The notes under the pieces: generated by a model | The model's input: only the letters and a program-made list of their open reading frames with translations | Told to the model about the DNA's origin: nothing | Databases searched by the model: none | Made by a program: the position numbers and the translations under genes | Source: JANRIC01 sp033765345 | Lineage (GTDB): Bacteria > Bacteroidota > Bacteroidia > Cytophagales > Microscillaceae | Length of the DNA: 64,000 nucleotides | NCBI GenBank assembly: GCA_033765345.1 | Contig: JANRIC010000136.1 | Span: 4,576 to 68,575, forward strand | Direction of reading: 5' to 3' | Part shown: piece by piece, positions 1-8,377 of the stretch | How the letters are laid out: the number at the start of each line of letters is the position of its first letter | Position numbering within the stretch: the stretch's first letter is position 1

Positions 1-690
1 GTCAAAGAAGTCATCGACCTACAGGCCAATTTGACCAACGAGCAAAAGGCTTTGGTAGAATTTATGCGTGATGGACCTAAATCCGTACAGCAGGCAGGTC
101 ATTGGCTTATTTTTGCCCAATTTGTATCCCAAAGAGACAAACACAACCTGGATCAGGATGTAAAAATGTACTTCCTCAATCAAATCACGGCGATGGATGC
201 CTTTATAGCTGCTTGGGATGCCAAGATGTATTATGATTTTGCCCGTCCTTATGCCTTGGTACACGATTATTATCAAGATCAGGTGATCAAAGCCTGGGGT
301 GGACCCGAAAAAGGCATGGTGCAGGTGAAAGGTACAGAATGGAGACCCTATTCACCAGATACTTTCTTGTGTCCGCCCTTTCCGAGTTATGTATCAGGGC
401 ATAGCTGCGTGAGTGGTGCTTGTGCCGAAGCCCTGAAGCTTTTTAAAGGCAATGATACATTCGGGCATGAAGTCAAACTTGTGCCTGGTGCTTTGACCGA
501 ACCTGAAAATGTAGGCGATACCGTCACCTTAAAATTTCCTACATTCACCGAAACCGCAGAAAAAGCAGGTATTTCTAGAGTACTTGGAGGCTATCATATC
601 CAAGTAGACAACATCGAGGGACTAAAACTAGGGCGCAAAGTAGCCGGGGCAGCCTGGGAGATGTATAAGAAACACGTGGGGGAGGAATAG
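1..690 (+). CDS. Vanadium-dependent haloperoxidase / PAP2-like phosphatase, C-terminal part
   Basis: The frame is open from base 1, so the gene starts upstream of the window and 229 residues are visible. The fragment carries the paired motifs of the vanadium haloperoxidase and PAP2 acid phosphatase superfamily: PSYVSGHS, with the active-site histidine in SGH, and further on SRVLGGYHIQVDN, which supplies the second Arg/His pair that binds vanadate or phosphate. The family oxidises halides with peroxide or hydrolyses phosphate esters; bacterial members of this form are usually exported, but the N-terminus is not visible here. The last 20 codons are repeated in decayed form near 2544-2604, so the original 3' context of this gene may have been split by an insertion. 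The superfamily call is firm; halide specificity cannot be read from the sequence. Confidence 0.8.
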   Translation, partial: VKEVIDLQANLTNEQKALVEFMRDGPKSVQQAGHWLIFAQFVSQRDKHNLDQDVKMYFLNQITAMDAFIAAWDAKMYYDFARPYALVHDYYQDQVIKAWGGPEKGMVQVKGTEWRPYSPDTFLCPPFPSYVSGHSCVSGACAEALKLFKGNDTFGHEVKLVPGALTEPENVGDTVTLKFPTFTETAEKAGISRVLGGYHIQVDNIEGLKLGRKVAGAAWEMYKKHVGEE

Positions 691-788
691 AAAAGTAAAA
701 TTTTGCATGCATTGATTTGTACTCAAATCACGCTATAAAAAGCTTGAAGATGAGGCTACACGAAATTTTATACGAATCATCCCAAAAA

Positions 789-891
789 TATACCCAGATT
801 GAAGTGATTTGCCTGATTTTCTTGATTGATTAGCTTGATTATTAATGATTTAAAAGCTAAAATCTCGGAAAACCACTTCGGTTTGAGTATA
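789..891. repeat. 103-bp inverted-repeat element (MITE-like), copy 1
   Basis: This is an imperfect palindrome that begins TATACCCAGATTGAAGTG and ends in the inverted form CACTTCGGTTTGAGTATA. Near-identical copies lie at 19628-19730, 20539-20641 and 59020-59122, and a longer variant at 22584-22732. This copy ends 3 bp from the stop codon of the ATPase/nuclease gene on the minus strand, so its hairpin would lie in that gene's 3' untranslated region. Each copy is bounded by TA on both sides, consistent with insertion at a TA dinucleotide. Confidence 0.9.
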
Positions 892-893
892 AC

Positions 894-2441
894 TTATGCA
901 ATCAATTCTACTGCATACTCTTTGAGCTCCTTTTGATTGCAGGCTACCCCAATGAGGTAAATGGGTTTTTGCTCGCTTTGGTATTTTTGATAGTATTTGC
1001 GGTCTTTGATTTGAGCAAGGGCACTTTCGGCGGTGTCGCTTACCTTGAATTCTAGGAGGTAGATATTTTCAGAGCTTTGTACCACGGCATCAATTCTGCC
1101 TTTGGAGGTATGTACTTCGGCAGTAGTATAATACCCTAATAAGGTGAAAGTAAGGTAAATAATGCTGTGGTAATAGCTCTCAAGGTGCTGCTCAAAAATA
1201 TTGTAGGGGATTTTGGCAAAAAGGGCGTTGAGGTGCATAAAAACTTCCTCGAGATCGTTTTTTTCAAAAGCTCTCCTTAATTTAGACACCAAAGGTTTTG
1301 CCTGACTGTCTTCGGTATGGGCATATTCAGCCAACAAAAAAAGTAATATCGCGTTTTTAACTTCTTTGTTGGGATAATCTAGGGCAAACACATCATATTC
1401 TATTTTTTCCTTGATGGTCAGATAACCTGTCTGAAAAAGCAAAGTCACCAAATCTAAATTTTCAATGTTGGATTTTCCCAGTGTAAGTTCATCTGCCTCC
1501 ACTCCTTCAATCTGGTAGAGGTGTTGTTCGGCCATTTTTTTGGTCAGGAAGGTAGGCGTACCCGTGCTAAACCAATAATTGCCAAATTGGCGATTTTGCA
1601 TATAGCTTAAGATGGAAAAGGGATTGTAAACCTTTTCTGTATTTTCACCCGAGAAGTTATATCCATTGTACCATTGTTTTAAATCATTCAGCAATTGATT
1701 TTTATCCACGTGCTTTTCCTCAACGATGTAATTCAAATACGGATCAAAATAGTGTTCTAATTCAGCTTGGGTGTAACCCAACAAAGTGGCATAATCCTGC
1801 ACCATACTAATATCCAGCAGATTGTTCAAATCCGAAAAAATGGATACTTTGCTAAACTTAGAAACGCCCGTAATGAATAAAAAACGAATGTGTGCATCCA
1901 AATCCTTGAGGCAAGAATAAAAAATTTTAAGTGTATCGCGGTTTTTGATTGCCTGGTGGATTTCATCTTTGCCCAAATATTCAATAATTGGTTTGTCGTA
2001 TTCATCTATCAAAATGACAACCTGCTTTTCTTGGGAAAGGGCTTTGATGAGGTTTTCAAATAAATCCGCTATACTTTTTCCTGCTATCTGGACATTGTAC
2101 TCCAAAGCTATTTCTTCCAAATGTTGTTGGATGGCCTGTTCCAAACCAATCTCCCTAAAATTTGACTTCCCAAAACTAAAATGAATGACATTATGTTTTT
2201 CCCACTCGATTTTATCCTCGATCCAGAGTCCTCCGAAAAGCTCTTTTTTACCCAAAAAAATATCGCGCAGTGTACTCAAGAGCAAAGATTTACCAAAGCG
2301 GCGTGGGCGGGAGAGGAAATAATACACGCCTCTTGTGATGAGTTGATAGATCAACTGAGTTTTATCCACATACAAAGCTTTGTCATTTCTCAGTCGGGTG
2401 AAATCTTGTAAACCTATGGGTAATTTTTGCAGTTCGCTCAT
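894..2441 (-). CDS. AAA-ATPase-like protein with C-terminal PD-(D/E)XK nuclease domain (DUF1703 type)
   Basis: The protein has 515 residues, a normal length for this family, which is present in many copies in Bacteroidota genomes. The N-terminal AAA-ATPase-like domain has the family's unusual P-loop RPRRFGKS (residues 45-52) and a Walker B VVILIDEYDKP. The C-terminal region contains GRIDAVVQ followed by IYLLEFKV, the D...ExK signature of a PD-(D/E)XK nuclease fold. No signal peptide is present, so it is cytoplasmic. Its biological role is not established; members are often found among accessory genes. The gene sits between the haloperoxidase gene and a degenerate repeat of that gene's 3' end, and has a 103-bp mobile repeat just after its stop codon, so it probably arrived by insertion. 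Confidence 0.85.
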   Translation of the reverse strand: MSELQKLPIGLQDFTRLRNDKALYVDKTQLIYQLITRGVYYFLSRPRRFGKSLLLSTLRDIFLGKKELFGGLWIEDKIEWEKHNVIHFSFGKSNFREIGLEQAIQQHLEEIALEYNVQIAGKSIADLFENLIKALSQEKQVVILIDEYDKPIIEYLGKDEIHQAIKNRDTLKIFYSCLKDLDAHIRFLFITGVSKFSKVSIFSDLNNLLDISMVQDYATLLGYTQAELEHYFDPYLNYIVEEKHVDKNQLLNDLKQWYNGYNFSGENTEKVYNPFSILSYMQNRQFGNYWFSTGTPTFLTKKMAEQHLYQIEGVEADELTLGKSNIENLDLVTLLFQTGYLTIKEKIEYDVFALDYPNKEVKNAILLFLLAEYAHTEDSQAKPLVSKLRRAFEKNDLEEVFMHLNALFAKIPYNIFEQHLESYYHSIIYLTFTLLGYYTTAEVHTSKGRIDAVVQSSENIYLLEFKVSDTAESALAQIKDRKYYQKYQSEQKPIYLIGVACNQKELKEYAVELIA

Positions 2442-2543
2442 CTTTACTGATATACATATTATAAAGGTAAAAATACGAAAAATTACTGGATAAGTACAGA
2501 TATTCTCAGCGAAGTATCCTAATTTCTATTTGTTTTTATATAA

Positions 2544-2604
2544 AAACTAGGGCGCAATTAGCCGGGGCAGCCTGGGAGATGTATAAAAAACACGTGGGGG
2601 AATA
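2544..2604 (+). pseudogene. Decayed duplicate of the haloperoxidase gene 3' end
   Basis: About 61 bp match positions 624-687 almost base for base, including the stretch GCCGGGGCAGCCTGGGAGAT. Relative to that copy there is a one-base loss near 2557 and a small change just before the stop codon. The segment has no start and is not part of any open frame. It forms the right-hand member of a direct repeat that brackets the ATPase/nuclease gene. Confidence 0.8.
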
Positions 2605-2649
2605 AGTTAAGGTTCAACATTTTTAAAGAATTTCGGATTTTTAATATAT

Positions 2650-2686
2650 AAAAAAGGTTCACCTTTATCTCGGTCAACCTTTTTTT
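2650..2686. terminator. Bidirectional intrinsic terminator
   Basis: The stem is AAAAAAGGTT-C-ACC paired with GGT-C-AACCTTTTTT and has A and T tracts on the two sides, so it can act in either direction. It lies just beyond the stop of the repeat protein at 2717 (minus strand) and just after the duplicated haloperoxidase tail (plus strand). Confidence 0.75.
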
Positions 2687-2716
2687 GATGATTAAGAATT
2701 ATAAAAATACCTGACT

Positions 2717-4276
2717 TTAATCGGTAATCAACATCCGCTTGCTATCAACTATTTTACCGTCTACTACCAAAGTATATAGATAAAGTCCTTTATGGAGACT
2801 TCCGGCTTGGACGGTCACACCGCCTTCTCCTTTTTGATTGATGGGCAATCTGCTTATTTCTTTGCCTTGCAGATCAGTGATTAAAATCATGGCCTGGATA
2901 TTTTTTTCTGGTAAATAGTAGCTAATCACCGTAGACTGCCCAAAAGGATTGGGTTGGTTTTGGTGCAACTGAGCGGTGTTTTTATCTATAGTTTCAGACT
3001 CAAGTCCCTGTATTTTAGCCAGTTGGTTTTCCAGTGTTTCCAAGCGTTCTTTCAGTGATTCTATTTGCTCTAGAAGTTGCTGATTTACCTCATCAGGTGC
3101 GTTTTTGTTGGCATTGCTGCTTACAAATACATTACCGTTATTGTCTATGACCAGATTTCTACCTTGTCCTTGAGGTAAGTTTTCAAAACGAACCGTGCCA
3201 ACATTATGTAAATGAGCTGTTGGATTAAAAACACCTAAACCTATGTTTCCATTGTTTTCAATCACCAAGCGGTGCGTACTTGGTCCGGCAACATTGGTAC
3301 CCCAATCAGCAATGACAAATTTACCCTGATTAACACCTGTTGCAAATGTGTAGAAGTAAAAACTTTTCCAAACATTGTTGAAACCTGCATCGTAACGTAC
3401 GATGGCAAAACCCGGATCAGGCCGGTCTCTATCTATGCGGAAGATAGCATTGGTAGCCCTTAGATGAATAGGTCGTTCAGGATTTTTGATTCCTATGCCT
3501 AAGGCACCGTTGAGAGCCACTACTTTTTGACTAAAATCTCCATAAATCAATGGATTACTCGTGGAGTCATTAGCGATGTAGAGTTTGTTGGAGCTTGTTT
3601 CGTTGTAGCCTGCTTGGTTGCCGAGAAAGACATTGCCAAAACCAAAAACATTCAATTTACCTGCCTCTTGCCCCAATATGGTATTAAGATTTCCTCTGTT
3701 TAAGCGTCCTGCAAAACTACCCAAAAAAGTATTCCTAAGTCCATTAACATTATCACGACCGGCTTCATACCCCAAAGCAGTGTTATAGAATCCGTTTAGA
3801 CCGCCTCCGGCATAACTACCTACAAAAGTATTGTATTGACCGGTGGTATTCCCTCCCCCTGCACTACGACCTATAAATGTATTTTCGTGTCCAACTGTAT
3901 TATTAAATCCTGCCAGTTGGCCTACAAATGTATTATTCACCCCATTGATGTTGTTATAACCTGACTGATTACCTATGTAAGTATTTTCAACGCCACTTTT
4001 GTTGAATGCTCCAGCACCAGCACCTATAAAAGTGTTTTCAAACCCATTGACATTGCTTGCTCCTGCAAATCCACCCACGAAGGTATTTCCCCCTCCATCA
4101 GCATTGACTTTACCCGCCTCCCCCCCTATGAAGGTATTTACTGTTCCCGTAGTATTGTTTAGACCTGCTGAAAACCCCCAGAAAGTATTTGAACCGTTAC
4201 AATTGCCGGGACATTGTGCCAGGGCTGACTCACTCAATAGTATGAATAAAATATAAACTAAAATGGCTTTTTTCAT
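2717..4276 (-). CDS. T9SS-sorted repeat protein with 12 NTFxGxxAG repeats
   Basis: The 519-residue protein starts with a signal peptide ending ALAQ. About 12 tandem repeats of mostly 17 residues follow (residues about 30-230), built on NTFVGxxAGxxNTTG, a pattern reminiscent of the LGxxAG turns in trimeric autotransporter head domains. A central module (about 230-350) is nearly identical to one in the paralogue at 5574-7691. A coiled coil with IESLKERLETLENQLAKIQ follows, and the last about 80 residues are a type A T9SS sorting domain (QNQPNPF, then GLYLYTLVVDGK...SKRMLI). The inferred role is a surface-attached fibre or adhesin. Unlike its paralogue it lacks the S74 chaperone domain. Function beyond export is inferred, not shown. 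Confidence 0.85.
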   Translation of the reverse strand: MKKAILVYILFILLSESALAQCPGNCNGSNTFWGFSAGLNNTTGTVNTFIGGEAGKVNADGGGNTFVGGFAGASNVNGFENTFIGAGAGAFNKSGVENTYIGNQSGYNNINGVNNTFVGQLAGFNNTVGHENTFIGRSAGGGNTTGQYNTFVGSYAGGGLNGFYNTALGYEAGRDNVNGLRNTFLGSFAGRLNRGNLNTILGQEAGKLNVFGFGNVFLGNQAGYNETSSNKLYIANDSTSNPLIYGDFSQKVVALNGALGIGIKNPERPIHLRATNAIFRIDRDRPDPGFAIVRYDAGFNNVWKSFYFYTFATGVNQGKFVIADWGTNVAGPSTHRLVIENNGNIGLGVFNPTAHLHNVGTVRFENLPQGQGRNLVIDNNGNVFVSSNANKNAPDEVNQQLLEQIESLKERLETLENQLAKIQGLESETIDKNTAQLHQNQPNPFGQSTVISYYLPEKNIQAMILITDLQGKEISRLPINQKGEGGVTVQAGSLHKGLYLYTLVVDGKIVDSKRMLITD

Positions 4277-4315
4277 TATTCTTATTTTTGTTTGGATGGG
4301 ATTTATTCAAAAAAC

Positions 4316-5476
4316 TTATTCAGAATCTCTTAGGAACTTTTTTAGTTCTTTATTGCTGGTCGGATAACCATAATAATATTGTTTTACCCTTTTAGGACTT
4401 GCTCCTTTGCTAATCAGTAACTGAATTAAATCCATATTTCCACTTATAATAGCTTCGCCAAGCGGTAGATCTTCGTTTGAATCGGCATTTGGATCAGCTC
4501 CTTTATCCAGAAGCATCCGTACAAGATCCAAATCCGGTGTTTTGGAATTGCAAGCTATTACAAGTAGAGAAGGATCAGATTTAATATCGGCTCCTTTCAG
4601 CACCAGAGTTTTAGCAATCTCTATTCTACGCTCTCTCAGTGCTTTATTGAGTGGGGTGATTCCTTCCTCATTAGGGATATTGATATTTGCCCCATATTTT
4701 AGTAAAACTTCAGCTATGGGAATTGTTTTGACAAAATGTAAAGGAGTATTACCCTGGTAATCCTTGGCTTTTACATCGGCTCCTTTTTCAATGAGCAATT
4801 CTACAATGGCAGGATTTTTCTCTACAAGAAAAAGGATATTTTGACTGTTTTCAAAGATTGCATTTACATCTACTGCTTTTTCAGCAATTGCTTTTTTGAC
4901 CATTTCAAGATTATCGCTGACTACGCCATTTTTCATGCGTGAATTAGCTCCTCCTGATATACGGTTTTCTTCCGAAATACGGAGCTGTTCTTGTTTTTCG
5001 CGTTGCTCTATTTCAGCTTTTCTTTTAGCTTCCGCTTCTGCTAATTCCAGGGCTTGGCGTTGTCTTGCAAGTGCTATTTCAGCGTCGGCTTTATCCTGCT
5101 CAATTTTAATTTCTTCTGGTGTTTTTTGTCCTACGATCAATATTGCTTGATTATTTCCTTCGGATTGTACGTCACTAATTGTGTAAGAGTATTCAATGCT
5201 CCCGAACTCGGAAGAATAGCCGATTAGCTTTTTTTCTCCTGCCCCAAGTACGTGTGTTTGCGTAGTGAGAGATGTATGTCCCAAAGGATCACTTTTTGTG
5301 CATTCTACAAGAACACGCACAGTTGTAGCAGAATTATTCTGTAAATGCACTGATTCTTCTTTGAAAATATCTGGCCCCTCGGAATAGCTAAATTGTATTT
5401 TATCTCTTAGACTTTGGGCTATGAGTGTTTTACCTGTACAAAAAACAATTAAAATAAGAAAAATAGTGATTTTCAT
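4316..5476 (-). CDS. Exported ankyrin-repeat protein
   Basis: The 386-residue protein has a signal peptide (KITIFLILIVFCTG, ending about IAQ). An N-terminal beta-rich region of unknown family is followed by a charged alanine-rich coiled coil (about 125-175, with AEIALARQRQALELAEAEAK). The C-terminal half is made of ankyrin repeats (about 185-375), recognisable from VELLIEKGADVKAKDYQGN, TPLHFVKT and LLDKGADPNADSNEDLPL. Ankyrin repeats mediate protein binding. The gene lies between two paralogous fibre-like genes on the same strand, separated from the upstream one by a terminator, so it is probably transcribed from its own promoter. The partner is unknown. Confidence 0.8.
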   Translation of the reverse strand: MKITIFLILIVFCTGKTLIAQSLRDKIQFSYSEGPDIFKEESVHLQNNSATTVRVLVECTKSDPLGHTSLTTQTHVLGAGEKKLIGYSSEFGSIEYSYTISDVQSEGNNQAILIVGQKTPEEIKIEQDKADAEIALARQRQALELAEAEAKRKAEIEQREKQEQLRISEENRISGGANSRMKNGVVSDNLEMVKKAIAEKAVDVNAIFENSQNILFLVEKNPAIVELLIEKGADVKAKDYQGNTPLHFVKTIPIAEVLLKYGANINIPNEEGITPLNKALRERRIEIAKTLVLKGADIKSDPSLLVIACNSKTPDLDLVRMLLDKGADPNADSNEDLPLGEAIISGNMDLIQLLISKGASPKRVKQYYYGYPTSNKELKKFLRDSE

Positions 5477-5514
5477 TGAATTATGATTTTATTAAGCGTT
5501 GAGTAATCATTTAG

Positions 5515-5550
5515 AAAAGAGATTGATTCTTAAATGAATCAATCTCTTTT
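5515..5550 (-). terminator. Terminator hairpin below the S74/T9SS gene
   Basis: A perfect 14-bp inverted repeat (AAAAGAGATTGATT and AATCAATCTCTTTT) with an 8-nt loop lies 24 bp beyond the stop of the gene at 5574-7691 and ahead of the ankyrin gene. The U-rich 3' arm makes it suitable as an intrinsic terminator for minus-strand transcription. Confidence 0.7.
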
Positions 5551-5573
5551 CAATTTTTGTAAAAATTTTAGAA

Positions 5574-7691
5574 CTAATCAGCAATGAGCATCCGCTTGGT
5601 ATCTATCAATGCCCCATCCGCCACCAAAGAATAGAGATAAATTCCTTTGGCAAGGCTTCCGGCTTCTAAGCTGATGCTGCCCTCTCCACCTTGACTGATT
5701 GCCAAACGATTTACTTCTTTGCCTTGTAAATCAGTGACTAAGATCATCGCTTGGGCTACGCCTTCGGGTAATTTGTAGCGAATCAATGTAGACTTATCAA
5801 ATGGATTTGGTTGATTTTGGAAGAGCTGCGCTTTGTTATTTACAGATTCTTGGCTGGGATTTTTTAGTGTTTTTAATTCTTCTTTGAGTAAGTCAATTTC
5901 TGCTTTTTGCTCTTTCAAAGCTTCAATCAACACTGGGATTAGCCCGTCATAATTTACAGCTTTGTAGCCTTCAGCGTCTTCTACTACGAGTTCGGGGAAT
6001 ACTTTTTCTACTTCCTGAGCGATCAGCCCCAGGTTTTTGCCTTCGGGTAGACCTCTTTCAGCAAATTTTTGGGTTTCGTAGCTATAGCTTACGCCGTTGA
6101 TTTTATCGAGGCGATCCATGGCTGAAGGTATGGTTTCTATGTTTCTTTTGAAGCGTTTGTCAGAAGTGATAAAGCTTCCGGTGGCGAGTACATTGCCGCT
6201 GACGGTAAGTTTTTGGCTGGGGTTGGTAAAAAGAAAATCTCCAATGCCGACATTGCCATTATTGGCAATCACCAGACGTGCGGTGCTAGGTCCTGATACA
6301 TTAGTAGCCCAATCAGCGATCACAAATTTGCCTTGATTTACGCCAGTGGCTCGGGTGTAAAAGAAGAAACTTTTCCAAACATTGTTAAAGTTATTGTCAT
6401 ACCGTACAATATTAAACCCCGGATCATCGCGGTCGCGGTCAATTCTGAAAATTGCATTGGTAGCTCTAAGGTGAATAGGGCGTGCGGGGTTTTTGATTCC
6501 TACGCCTAAGGCACCGTTGAGAGCCACTACTTTTTGGCTGAAATCTCCATAAATCAATGGATTACTGGTGGAGTCATTGGCGATGTAGAGTTTGTTGGAG
6601 CTTGTTTCGTTGTAGCCTGCTTCATTTCCGAGGAAGAGGTTTCCTGAACCGGTCTGATTTGTCCAACCAGCTCTGTATCCCAAAGCAGTATTGCTTTGCC
6701 CAACGGTATTACCCACACCAGCTTCATTCCCTATAAAGGTGTTGGAGACTCCTGAAGAGGTATTATAACCGGCCTGATTCCCAATAAAAGTATTGTATAA
6801 GGCAGTCGTGCTGAAGTATCCCGTAGCATAACCTACAAAGGTATTACTTGCTCCATCGTTATTGGTAAAGCCGGACTCATTCCCTATAAAGGTATTATAA
6901 GAGCCTTTATTGTTGTAACCTGCAAATGTACCCAAGAAGGCATTATACTCGCCGATGGTATTTGAAGCTCCGGCAGCCACGCCTACAAAAGTGTTTAAAC
7001 CTCCGCTGGTATTGGAGTTGCCCGCACTGCGACCTACGAAGGTATTAAAAGTCCCCGATGTGTTTAGTTCACCGGCACCTACTCCTAAGAAGGTATTTTC
7101 ATTGCCTGTACTGTTGAGTTTTCCTGCTCGCCAGCCCATAAATACGTTTGCCCCTCCTGTGGTATTGCTTATCCCTGTTTCTTTGCCTACAAAAGTATTT
7201 CGCTGCCCGATAGTATTTGATTGTCCTGCATTGACACCCACAAAGGTATTGTCAATACCCGTCGTATTAAATCTTCCAGCTCGCCAGCCTATAAAAACAT
7301 TCAAGCTACCGATAGTATTACTTTCTCCACTTTCTCGTCCAATAAAGGTATTAAAACTTCCAGTGGTGTTTTGGTCACCGGCACTTACTCCTACAAAAGT
7401 ATTGTTAGAGCCGGTAGTATTAGAAAATCCAGCACTACGTCCTACAAAAACATTGAGAGATCCTGTTGTTGTTGATTGCCCGGATGAACGCCCTAAAAAT
7501 GTATTTTCAGAACCGGAAGTATTGAAGCGTCCTGCAAATAAACCTACAAAGACATTACTGAATCCTGTGTTTAAAATACCTGCTTCATTGCCTAAACGAG
7601 TGTTGTCTCCTGCACAATCACTGGGACATTGCGCCCAGGCAAGACTAGAAATGGATACAAATAAAATAATAGATAAGCTACATTTTCTCAT
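5574..7691 (-). CDS. T9SS-sorted fibre protein with 20 NTFxGxxAG repeats and S74 (intramolecular chaperone) domain
   Basis: The 705-residue protein has a signal peptide ending LAWAQ and then about 20 near-perfect 17-residue repeats (residues about 30-370). The central module that follows is shared with the protein at 2717-4276. Next comes a Peptidase_S74 domain, the intramolecular chaperone of phage tail fibres and endosialidases, with the motif SDKRFK at residues 510-515 and IAQEVEKVFPELV. Canonical S74 domains trimerise a beta-helical fibre and then cleave themselves off immediately before this serine. A coiled coil (LKEQKAEIDLLKEELKTLK) and a type A T9SS sorting domain (QNQPNPF...KRMLIAD) end the protein. 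The inferred role is a trimeric surface fibre; the domain order is unusual because the cell-surface signal lies beyond the putative cleavage site. Confidence 0.88.
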   Translation of the reverse strand: MRKCSLSIILFVSISSLAWAQCPSDCAGDNTRLGNEAGILNTGFSNVFVGLFAGRFNTSGSENTFLGRSSGQSTTTGSLNVFVGRSAGFSNTTGSNNTFVGVSAGDQNTTGSFNTFIGRESGESNTIGSLNVFIGWRAGRFNTTGIDNTFVGVNAGQSNTIGQRNTFVGKETGISNTTGGANVFMGWRAGKLNSTGNENTFLGVGAGELNTSGTFNTFVGRSAGNSNTSGGLNTFVGVAAGASNTIGEYNAFLGTFAGYNNKGSYNTFIGNESGFTNNDGASNTFVGYATGYFSTTALYNTFIGNQAGYNTSSGVSNTFIGNEAGVGNTVGQSNTALGYRAGWTNQTGSGNLFLGNEAGYNETSSNKLYIANDSTSNPLIYGDFSQKVVALNGALGVGIKNPARPIHLRATNAIFRIDRDRDDPGFNIVRYDNNFNNVWKSFFFYTRATGVNQGKFVIADWATNVSGPSTARLVIANNGNVGIGDFLFTNPSQKLTVSGNVLATGSFITSDKRFKRNIETIPSAMDRLDKINGVSYSYETQKFAERGLPEGKNLGLIAQEVEKVFPELVVEDAEGYKAVNYDGLIPVLIEALKEQKAEIDLLKEELKTLKNPSQESVNNKAQLFQNQPNPFDKSTLIRYKLPEGVAQAMILVTDLQGKEVNRLAISQGGEGSISLEAGSLAKGIYLYSLVADGALIDTKRMLIAD

Positions 7692-7978
7692 TATTTGAGG
7701 TTTTTGTTTGAATTTGCCTACTCTTTTTTAAAGGCTTTTCGACAGCCGCCTCCCGGTTTTTTAAAGGCAATACCAAGATTCCTCCGGCTTGCAAGGCAGG
7801 CCAGAAACTGTAAAAAATGGATTTTAATTGAGCTGTATTTAGATAAAATTCAGTGCAAAAATTTAGGGTACCCTTTGCATAGCTGATTTATACTTTCAGT
7901 TTTTTGTTAGTTGGTTTCGTAGAATTCCATTTTATAATCAACCAAAATGGATTTCCAAAATTTAAGAATGTAAATCAT

Positions 7979-8045
7979 TAAAAACTTGCCCCACAGGGGT
8001 CTTGTATTTTAATCCTGAAAATCTTGAAAATCACTTTAATCTTGG
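7979..8045. repeat. Degenerate half of the long inverted-repeat variant
   Basis: The stretch CTTGCCCCACAGGGGTCTTG, followed by AAATCACTTTAATCTTGG with some filler, resembles the right half of the element at 22584-22732 (CTTGCCCCAAAGGGGTCTTG...AAATCACTTTAATCTGGG). No left half is recognisable, so this looks like a decayed remnant. Confidence 0.6.
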
Positions 8046-8191
8046 TTTAAAATTGCTTGTTTAATTCATTAGTCGGAAGAAGATGTAAGAAGGTAAATGG
8101 TTTTGCAGAATTTTTTTATAAAAATTAGTGATTTACAGTATGAGTTAAAAAATACTGTCGTGTGCAACTTGAATGTTGTTCGTTCAAAACA

Positions 8192-8215
8192 GTGGGCTGT
8201 GAAGACACAGCCCAC
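8192..8215. repeat. GC-rich perfect hairpin
   Basis: A perfect 10-bp stem (GTGGGCTGTG and CACAGCCCAC) encloses a 4-nt loop. No T tract follows on either strand, so it is not a standard intrinsic terminator. It lies downstream of the CHAT gene (minus strand) and could be a transcript-end structure or a dispersed palindrome. Confidence 0.6.
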
Positions 8216-8220
8216 GGCGG

Positions 8221-8294
8221 GTAATTAGGAGCTGAGACAAATAATTACGCAGACAAATAGATAATTTATAATATTAACTTGAAAAAATACAATA
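8221..8294. repeat. 74-bp direct repeat, copy 1
   Basis: The sequence begins GTAATTAGGAGCTGAGAC and matches 8304-8377 at 72 of 74 positions. The two copies are offset by 83 bp. Confidence 0.9.
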
Positions 8295-8303
8295 CCACGT
8301 AAA

Positions 8304-8377
8304 GTAATTAGGAGCTAAGACAAATAATTACGCAGACAAATAGATAATTTATAATATCAACTTGAAAAAATACAATA
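8304..8377. repeat. 74-bp direct repeat, copy 2
   Basis: This second copy begins GTAATTAGGAGCTAAGAC and ends exactly at the base before the stop codon of the CHAT gene, so the duplication lies in that gene's 3' untranslated region. Two substitutions separate it from copy 1. Confidence 0.9.

Larger units (their letters stand above)
7692..8377. other. Gene-free spacer with repeats and a hairpin
   Basis: This 686-bp AT-rich interval holds no convincing gene. It contains a degenerate piece of the 149-bp inverted-repeat variant (7979-8045), a GC-rich hairpin (8192-8215) and two direct copies of a 74-bp sequence (8221-8294 and 8304-8377). The promoter of the S74 fibre gene must lie in its left part. 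Confidence 0.7.

Noticed and set aside
6955..7698. Plus-strand open frame of 247 codons rich in PTKVF repeats
   Set aside because: It is the antisense of the 17-residue repeats in the S74/T9SS gene; the repeat structure keeps the opposite frame open.
7695..7886. 63-codon plus-strand frame upstream of the S74 fibre gene
   Set aside because: No family, signal or conserved feature; it lies in the expected promoter region.
8192..8215. Calling the GC-rich hairpin an intrinsic terminator
   Set aside because: No T run follows on either strand; listed as a hairpin only.
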